A DNA stretch of 64,000 nt. It comes from an uncultured Phaeodactylibacter sp. GTDB lineage: Bacteria; Bacteroidota; Bacteroidia; Chitinophagales; Saprospiraceae. The stretch spans positions 53,092-117,091 of the forward strand of contig CAJXNH010000008.1 of NCBI GenBank assembly GCA_913057245.1, written 5' to 3'. Positions within the stretch are counted from its first letter, which is position 1. Each line of letters starts with the position of its first letter. Both the position numbers and the translations under genes were made by a program. This document shows, one piece after another, positions 58,601-64,000 of this stretch. The notes beneath the pieces are model-generated. The model saw only the letters and a program-made list of their open reading frames with translations. It did no database searches and was not told where the DNA came from.

Positions 58601-61600
58601 TGGCTCCCAGGCCACAGAGATCGCAGAGGTGGTGATCATCGGCGAAAAATCCCGGGAGTCTACCTTCACTACAGCTTCGCCGGCTATGCCGCTCCTGATT
58701 CTTCGGGACCCTCCGGGCGATGGCTCTTTTGCAAGTGTGGCGGAAGGGTCCACGACTTGCACTAACTGGTCGAATGCAACGCTTTTTAACACTGAAAACA
58801 ACCTTGAAACCAACATTGACTTAGGGGCTAAAGTTACCACTTATGCAGGCACTCCATTTGGAGGGGTAATTACAGAGACTGAGCAAATTGCGGAAGTAGA
58901 TATTACCGCTTCGATAAGTGCAGGAACTACAGAGACTAATTCATCGGAGCTTTGTGTCACTGTTGACAAGAGTTACAGTACCTCCAGTGCTGACAATATC
59001 CTGTATGGAGATGCAGATGTGTACGTCGGAGCAGCAGTTAATTTTGAATTCAGCTCTACCGATGTGCTCAAGTATGATCCGGAGAACTGTGAATTCTTCC
59101 TGGATAACAACCTCAGGGTTTGGCCGGAAGGGTTCGGCACAAAGTATGTATACAGTGAGTGGCAGATTAAAAAGGATGTGATTCCCTCTCTGTTGCTTAT
59201 TGGAGACACCACATCTGCCAAGGCATGGGAAAACATTCTGACATATAACCAAGAGCTGAAAGATGAAGCTAAGTTTCGGGAGAATATCACATTTGACGGT
59301 CTTACGGAGTATTCAGAGACGATCACCACTGTAGAAAGTGTAGAAACGGAATTTGCCTTCGAATTTGCATGGGAAGCAGGCTATAATACCACACTTGGTT
59401 TTGAAATCTTTGAAGTTGGGACTACTGTGAGTATGGGCTTTACAATAGGAGGAGGCGAAGAATTCAGTACAACAACCAGTGAAGAAACTTCCCGGGAGGT
59501 GAGCTTCACCTTGGCCGATGACGATCTGAATGACAATTTTACGATTGATATTGCAGATGATCCTATATTCGGTACTCCCGTATTTAAGCTGAAAAGCGGA
59601 GAATCTAAATGCCCATGGGAGCCTGGAACGCTTAACCGTGAGGAGGTATCCTTCTCGATCAACCAGCTGAGCGCCATCAATGTACCGGAAAATGATCTTG
59701 CTATCTTTGAGGTGACTGCAGCAAATACTGGAGGGGCTGAAGGTGTAAGTAATGACCCTTCCGTCTTCCTGGTCGGTCTGGTGCCCGATTCCAACCCCAA
59801 TGGCGCTGCTTTTAGCCTGAGTGGAGGAGACGTCACCGCAGCACCATTTGAGTTTCAGCTCTTCCCCGGAGAATCGGTCGATCTCCTTTTTGCTATTGAG
59901 CGTGGGCCGGAGGAATATGTTTATGAAGATATGGGTGTTTTTATCGCATCAGGTTGTCAGTGGGAGCATTCCTTTGATGTTGGCTATGATCTTTCTGCTG
60001 CACAGGACCCGGATGCTTCGGATACTCAGGGTCAGTATCAGACCAGCGACCTGACAAAATTCTACAAAGAGTTTCGGATAGATGTCGAATACCTTGAACC
60101 CTGTAGCCCCATCGATATCAGTTTTCCGCTGCAGGATTGGGTAATGACGCCCGATGACGGCAACATTATGTCCATTACACTCAATGATTATATCAATGAT
60201 GACCCGGATCTGGAACTGGTGCGCGTACAGTACCGCCGTACCGGAGGCGATGGTGCATGGATCAACATCGAAGAGCTGCCAGCTTCGGAATTTGCGAACG
60301 CCCCTGTCTTTAAAATTGTACAATGGGATATGACTGAACTGGTGGACGGCCCATACGAAATACGGGCTATTACTCAGTGTTTCGACGGCTCTCTAAATCC
60401 AGGTATTTCCAGAGTGATCAAAGGCCGGAAGGAAACGCGCCCACCTGAAGTTTTTGGGACGCCACAACCGGCAGATCAGGTACTTAGCCCGGGCGATGAA
60501 ATTTCCATCACCTTCACCAAGCGGATCAACTGCAATGAAATCTTCCAGGCAGATGGCATCGGTACAAATATCAACAACAACAACCTTGGTCTTTACGATG
60601 CTACGACCGGACAGCTGGTAGATGCCATTATTACCTGTAATGAGGATAAGATCATTGTCGTACCGAATGTGCCTAACCAGTTTATCGAAAACCGTGTACT
60701 CCGCGTACAGGTCGAAGCTATCAAAGACCTGGTTGGTAATGAACTGGAAGAACCTGCGGTATGGGAGTTTTTGGTGAATCGCTCAACGCTCTACTGGGCA
60801 GGCGGCCCGGTCGTGGAAGCTATGCAAGAGGGCGAATCGCTCTCTGTCACACGCCTGATCCGGAATCAGGGCGGTTTTGCTATGGATTATACCATTGGTA
60901 ATGTACCGGACTGGATGGAAGTCTACCCAAATACTGGTACAGTTCAGCCCGGCTCTTCTGTTGAAATTACCTTTGAGTTTCCTGCCGAGCTGGTCGCACA
61001 AATTTATGAGCATGAATTGATCATGTCTACCAGTGAAGGAGAGGAGCCTTTAGACGTTCAGCTGCGGGTGACCTGCCCGGGACCATCCTGGTTTATTAAT
61101 CCGGCAGATTTTACCTATTCTATGAATATGACGCTGGAGCTGGATATAGAAGGTGAGGTTTCAGCTGATAAAATGGACATGGTTGGGGCTTTCATCAATG
61201 GTCAACTAGCAGGTTTTGGTTATGTGGAGGCTGCCGAAGAACTTGACCGGCACCTTGTATTCCTGACTATATTCAGTAATGAGCTGGAGCCAGGGATGGT
61301 CAGTTTTCAGGTTTGGGATGCCTCGGATTGCCTGTTGTATGGAGATATCCTTGAAAGTTTTGATTTTGAAGCTGATGGGCTCATTGGTACGCCTCTTTCT
61401 CCGCAGTCTCTGCAGACCAATGCATTGGTACAGCGCAACGTAGGGCTTGTACCGGGCTGGAACTGGATATCCTATAATGTGGAGCTTGCCGATCCCTCGA
61501 TTAATACAGGACTTGGCTCGCTGACAGCGCCCGGTGGCGGCTTAATTAAAGGGCAGTCTGCATTCAGTCAATACTTTTCCGGTGGTGGTAGCTGGATAGG

Positions 61601-62621
61601 TTCATTATCAGAAGTCAGCCACCTTACAATGTACCAATATCGTTCGCAGGCGCTGGATTCAGTCCAGTTTTTAGGGGCGCCGGTTGACCCTGGCAGTATT
61701 AGCCTGCCACTTGAGGCTGGCTGGAACTGGATCGGCTATCTGCCGCGTCAGGGTATGAGTGTTAATGATGCGCTTTCTTCGCTGACGCCACTAAATGGTG
61801 ATGTTATAAAGGGTCAGGCAACCTTTGCACAGTATGTTGCGGGCGCTGGCTGGGTAGGCAATCTTAATTTTATGGCACCAGGGCGTGGCTATCTACTCAA
61901 TCTTTCTTTCCCGGATGAGCTGTCCTACCCGTCTAACCTGACTGGGGGTGCCAACACAGAGCGATCTGCGAGCATCGCAGGGCGTAGCTATACCGGTGGC
62001 AGACACTGGGAGGTAGATCCTTATGCATATGAACACTCCATGAATTTGATTGCGGTGGTGCAAAGCGAAGCTTTGGATAATTGCCTAAAGGAAGGGGACG
62101 AGGTTGGCGCGTTCGTCGACGGTGTGGTCCGGGGGAGCAATCAACCGGTCTACGTGCCAGCTCTTGATGCCTACTTGCTGTTTCTGACGATCTACTCGAA
62201 TACAGAAGGCGGAGAGCTTCTGTCTTTCCAATGGTATGATGCAGCTACCGGAACGGAGCATCCTATTAATGAGGAATATACCTTTATTTCTAATCGCCTG
62301 GAAGGAAGTGTTGATGCGCCGGAAATATTGACACTGAGTGGATTATCGGATATCGATGAATACCCTTCCAGGCTGTCTTTGAGGGTTTTTCCAAATCCTG
62401 CACGCGATGAAGTAAATATAGCGTTTACGGCAGCAGCAGCGGGAGAGGGCCGGCTCCGGATAACGGATGTCCTTGGACGGTTAGTTTATGAGGAACAGGC
62501 TTCTGTAGCTCCTGGTGCAAACAGGCTACAGTTATCACTGTCGGGTATGCCAGCCGGGCTCTACACGGTTATGCTGCTGCATGAAGGGCATCACAGTAGT
62601 CAGCTGCTTGAGCTCCACTAA
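55686..62621 (+). CDS. Giant secreted LamG/Ig protein with T9SS type A sorting domain
   Basis: 2311 residues. Signal peptide 1-21; a fibronectin-like region about 90-165; two LamG/concanavalin-type domains about 205-360 and 450-600 (SLRFDGANDNLCIDY, WHQVSVVYNGSTMLLYVDGR); carboxypeptidase-like modules about 640-900; an unusual Thr/Ser/Glu-rich beta region about 1032-1318; an SbsA-type Ig-like domain about 1582-1698; two copies of a VGAF(I/V)xG module (about 1801-1912, 2107-2218) flanking two GWNWI repeats (about 1919-2082); and the type A sorting tail (2224-2311, LRVFPNPARDEVNIAF). Probably a surface adhesin or effector exported by T9SS. Confidence 0.9.
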   Translation: MLRYILLTGWLCLLLASPARSQLDTVCNPAENLEVAQGTVNFNFGSVTNAFNLNTKQDFTVGQPLTARYQSQQRTMEHGFWARLYMPPTAPVTLASQGDFPDRVLLEWEIDPLSAAPSDGYVILRDGAFLGEVESGVSQYIDFNVQAGEFYEYSVYGRNQFGNGARGHAVGFVNPNGTVTGKLESFSGNPVANAYVTLTPTIGRSLRFDGANDNLCIDYHEALPANMWTLSAFVQIGDGNDGSGIVDFGSDMNRNFWLHTLPAGQGKGIVAGIGDGSMATTIAYEFEEDPNAWHQVSVVYNGSTMLLYVDGRYATSTPASIDSRPARFTIGSRRDNDGFFSGKIDDVRLYNMPLNSTDIFLTKDLTVSKAAEGLVAYWKFDEGLGTKVFDLTDNSMDALIYGAQFDGDTPDLKNAGFTDEGGFYVVEGVNYSEEQTFTARPVKNFYSHYALEFNAAYEAYATLTDFDLPDTATVEILVHPFEMNARQTLLSKGEGDFELWLEDATYKLTINGQTQVLGPAASRYQHLSLGLNTGTATVSYYLDGEPQGDIPFANLSGDWTGSPWQLAARSAPAQDFFTGLIDEVAFYDTTLTLPVIQLNASPVQSAGTDVGNPNLLSYFPLDEGGDTSIFDFGPQMSGEGQLINGSFSIIAFRQEATPNAFQPNVRVVNINPSATAVGNVDFVNNSTVTIAGVIRFEDTFCFQDSVEILVNGSSYFPRIFTDEEGRFVADFEPGSNVVLTPVYDEHLFSPGFFEARRLISPIGGVLFQNQTKRQIRGQMAGGDCRLSVIPDGAVVKVKAAALNGCYSQEITIDNPAGNFSFNNLPPVPMAVSVTQHSNNVIYDYFQLQGGQETDLRLIEADTIDFIYVAPPNVEIAPFPETGCPGSGVAFIEQSMPTNNYREYTTDVRVFERYDGGDCYLDSFNLVINNEIADADEYEIQSDTSTYPLKYFAGIPNIVPPYTKILQVTAEVDGSQATEIAEVVIIGEKSRESTFTTASPAMPLLILRDPPGDGSFASVAEGSTTCTNWSNATLFNTENNLETNIDLGAKVTTYAGTPFGGVITETEQIAEVDITASISAGTTETNSSELCVTVDKSYSTSSADNILYGDADVYVGAAVNFEFSSTDVLKYDPENCEFFLDNNLRVWPEGFGTKYVYSEWQIKKDVIPSLLLIGDTTSAKAWENILTYNQELKDEAKFRENITFDGLTEYSETITTVESVETEFAFEFAWEAGYNTTLGFEIFEVGTTVSMGFTIGGGEEFSTTTSEETSREVSFTLADDDLNDNFTIDIADDPIFGTPVFKLKSGESKCPWEPGTLNREEVSFSINQLSAINVPENDLAIFEVTAANTGGAEGVSNDPSVFLVGLVPDSNPNGAAFSLSGGDVTAAPFEFQLFPGESVDLLFAIERGPEEYVYEDMGVFIASGCQWEHSFDVGYDLSAAQDPDASDTQGQYQTSDLTKFYKEFRIDVEYLEPCSPIDISFPLQDWVMTPDDGNIMSITLNDYINDDPDLELVRVQYRRTGGDGAWINIEELPASEFANAPVFKIVQWDMTELVDGPYEIRAITQCFDGSLNPGISRVIKGRKETRPPEVFGTPQPADQVLSPGDEISITFTKRINCNEIFQADGIGTNINNNNLGLYDATTGQLVDAIITCNEDKIIVVPNVPNQFIENRVLRVQVEAIKDLVGNELEEPAVWEFLVNRSTLYWAGGPVVEAMQEGESLSVTRLIRNQGGFAMDYTIGNVPDWMEVYPNTGTVQPGSSVEITFEFPAELVAQIYEHELIMSTSEGEEPLDVQLRVTCPGPSWFINPADFTYSMNMTLELDIEGEVSADKMDMVGAFINGQLAGFGYVEAAEELDRHLVFLTIFSNELEPGMVSFQVWDASDCLLYGDILESFDFEADGLIGTPLSPQSLQTNALVQRNVGLVPGWNWISYNVELADPSINTGLGSLTAPGGGLIKGQSAFSQYFSGGGSWIGSLSEVSHLTMYQYRSQALDSVQFLGAPVDPGSISLPLEAGWNWIGYLPRQGMSVNDALSSLTPLNGDVIKGQATFAQYVAGAGWVGNLNFMAPGRGYLLNLSFPDELSYPSNLTGGANTERSASIAGRSYTGGRHWEVDPYAYEHSMNLIAVVQSEALDNCLKEGDEVGAFVDGVVRGSNQPVYVPALDAYLLFLTIYSNTEGGELLSFQWYDAATGTEHPINEEYTFISNRLEGSVDAPEILTLSGLSDIDEYPSRLSLRVFPNPARDEVNIAFTAAAAGEGRLRITDVLGRLVYEEQASVAPGANRLQLSLSGMPAGLYTVMLLHEGHHSSQLLELH

Positions 62622-62645
62622 ACCTATTCAACAAACTGACCTTTC

Positions 62646-62676
62646 AGCCCCTGCCTTCAGTATTAAGGCAGGGGCT
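62646..62676. terminator. Hairpin between the two last genes
   Basis: Perfect 12-bp stem AGCCCCTGCCTT / AAGGCAGGGGCT with a 7-base loop. There is no T-tract on either side, so it may be a processing or stability element rather than a classical terminator. The next start follows 16 bases later. Confidence 0.5.
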
Positions 62677-62692
62677 CATCAAAATACAAGCC

Positions 62693-64000
62693 ATGAAATT
62701 TCTTTTTGCGATCCTGTTGCTGGCGGTATTCTTACCGCTTAGTCTGCTGGCTGGCCCGCCGGCTTGGCAGGCACCGGCAGCGAGCCAATATGCCTATTCT
62801 GCTAATCTGACTGCAGTACTTGAGGTAGACGGTGAGCCTTACCATGATGCTAATGATCTAATAGCAGTGGTCAAAGGGAGTGAAATCCTTGGGTTAAGTA
62901 TGAGTGTCCCGGGGGGCAGCGAGGTATACCATTTTATGACACTCTATGGTGATGTCCCAAGCGGCGTTTCCTATACCGTTTTGGTATACCTGGCAGAAGA
63001 GGATGCAATCTATCCTGCTACCATTCTTTTTGATTTCCAGCATTTGTCCTCGACAGGGAGCCCTGACAACCCGTATATTATCTCTGTTGATACAGATGGA
63101 GATGTGGCGATAAGCCTGGACAGCCTGCCAGCAATTACGCGCCTTGAGGGTATGGCGTTCGCGCCCCTGAATCTGAATGCGTATCTGTTGCAATGGGACA
63201 ATGACCCTGTCGAATGGTCCGTTAGCACTTCCGACCACTTTATCGTTAGCCTGCAAGACAGCTTATTGGAGCTGTCCCCCTTACCGGGTTGGACAGGTAC
63301 AGAAGAGCTGGTGATAACAGCTACAGAACAGGGTTTGAATAATTATAGCGCCTCTTCGGTCTTGTCTCTTACGGTTACTGAGGGCTACAATGGGCCTTTA
63401 TTAGATTCGGTGCCCATCCAGAGTGTACTTGTGGGCGAGCATTTTGATATGTTGCCTCTTGGTGACTTCGAAGATAGCTATACCGGGAGTTGCCTGGAGT
63501 GGTCCTTGGAGCCGCTTCTGGAAGAGGGCGTACTTCAGCAATCAGTCTCCTGGGTAGTCGGAGGAAGTAGCTGGCCATATACAATGAGCCTGGTCGGCGA
63601 AGTGCAATATACCCCATCTTTAGGTTTTATCTCTAATGACGATTTGCTAGGTGCTTTTATAAACGGTGAATTACGTGGAGTAGCTTCGCCTCAGGAACTG
63701 GGAGGCAGGCGGGTGTTCATCATGCAGATCTATCACACAGAGCCTTCTGCTAACTTGGAGCTACGTTATTTTAGTGCTGCTCTCAACCGGGTGTTTAACG
63801 AGCCTGCAACCCGTTCTTTCATCAGTAGTTCGCCGCTGGGCACTCCTGATAGCCCAGAGATTCTGGACTTTTCCCCTCTGTCCTACACCCTTGACAGTCA
63901 GACGGGCGCGCTGTCGGTAGGCTTGCGCGTGCCAGGCTGGGAAGGCGTGGAGGAGGTGCAGTTCCGTGCATCAGACTGCAGCTACCCTGCCGAGCTTCAG
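62693..64000 (+). CDS. Secreted protein with VGAF-type modules (3' partial)
   Basis: 436 codons from ATG 62693, open at the window end. Signal peptide 1-19 (KFLFAILLLAVFLPLSLLAG). Residues about 22-130 (NLTAVLEVDGEPYHDANDLI) and about 283-385 (NDDLLGAFINGELRGVASPQ, YTMSLVGEVQ, RSFISSSPLGTPDSPEIL) carry the same module as the C-terminal part of the preceding 2311-residue protein; a cadherin-like or Ig-like stretch lies between. Cargo type, domain set and 71-base spacing suggest joint expression and a shared surface role. A T9SS tail is expected beyond the window. Confidence 0.85.
   Translation, partial: MKFLFAILLLAVFLPLSLLAGPPAWQAPAASQYAYSANLTAVLEVDGEPYHDANDLIAVVKGSEILGLSMSVPGGSEVYHFMTLYGDVPSGVSYTVLVYLAEEDAIYPATILFDFQHLSSTGSPDNPYIISVDTDGDVAISLDSLPAITRLEGMAFAPLNLNAYLLQWDNDPVEWSVSTSDHFIVSLQDSLLELSPLPGWTGTEELVITATEQGLNNYSASSVLSLTVTEGYNGPLLDSVPIQSVLVGEHFDMLPLGDFEDSYTGSCLEWSLEPLLEEGVLQQSVSWVVGGSSWPYTMSLVGEVQYTPSLGFISNDDLLGAFINGELRGVASPQELGGRRVFIMQIYHTEPSANLELRYFSAALNRVFNEPATRSFISSSPLGTPDSPEILDFSPLSYTLDSQTGALSVGLRVPGWEGVEEVQFRASDCSYPAELQ

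Overview
The window looks like the chromosome of a Bacteroidota bacterium, most likely in the Saprospiria (Lewinella/Phaeodactylibacter-like). The main grounds are proteins with type IX secretion (T9SS) sorting domains of both classes: type B gliding-associated C-termini at 3798-11480 and 27637-30345, and a type A tail at 55686-62621. Supporting signs are a GWxTD protein, a TonB receptor with an N-terminal carboxypeptidase-regulatory-like domain, an S16 ribosomal protein with a long acidic tail, TPR-LuxR hybrid regulators, promoters of the Bacteroidota TTG-N19/20-TAnnTTTG type, and few Shine-Dalgarno sequences. The genus is an inference. I see no tRNA, rRNA, CRISPR array or intact insertion sequence.

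Layout. 1-3.8 kb: end of a conserved gene often labelled asparagine synthetase B, an HtrA-type protease, a PNPOx-family flavoprotein, a gene-free transcription unit with its own promoter and terminator (2669-2966), and marC. 3.8-11.5 kb: a 2560-residue secreted Ig-repeat protein. 11.5-17.7 kb (minus): small zinc-ribbon, MOSC and membrane proteins, an S24/LexA-like repressor, then a run of GNAT, class V aminotransferase, Nramp-like transporter and thiamine-binding-like genes. 17.8-18.2 kb: a TPR gene relic and a 105-bp tandem palindromic array. 18.2-21.5 kb: two SDR enzymes and an MlaE/MlaF lipid transporter pair. 21.6-30.4 kb: a membrane caspase-like protease, a GWxTD protein, a CrtO-like membrane protein, a YjjX-type NTPase, a lipocalin-like lipoprotein, an Lrp regulator and a choice-of-anchor-L T9SS protein. 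30.5-35 kb: rpsP and three genes of unknown function.

35.2-43.1 kb is the most interesting block. A long structured leader precedes an exported, C-terminally anchored protein and an exported TPR-CHAT protease. Next comes a DUF4240 gene coupled to a stand-alone GIY-YIG/URI toxin-like gene. On the opposite strand lie an ECF sigma factor and a membrane anti-sigma factor with a duplicated cytoplasmic module. The predicted topologies put the CHAT protease on the same side of the inner membrane as the anti-sigma C-terminal domain, so a proteolytic sigma-release circuit is a reasonable hypothesis.

44-52 kb holds alpha-glucan phosphorylase, small membrane proteins, a Crp/Fnr regulator, a TonB-dependent receptor and a MarR regulator. 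52.4-64 kb looks like a surface or secretion locus: a TPR-LuxR regulator with a strong promoter, a secreted phage-tail-collar protein, a 2311-residue LamG/T9SS protein, and a further secreted protein that runs off the end. Several small palindromic elements with related cores (13.1, 43.6 and 55.5 kb) lie in intergenic gaps. At 55.5 kb the end of one element provides the stop codon of the upstream gene.
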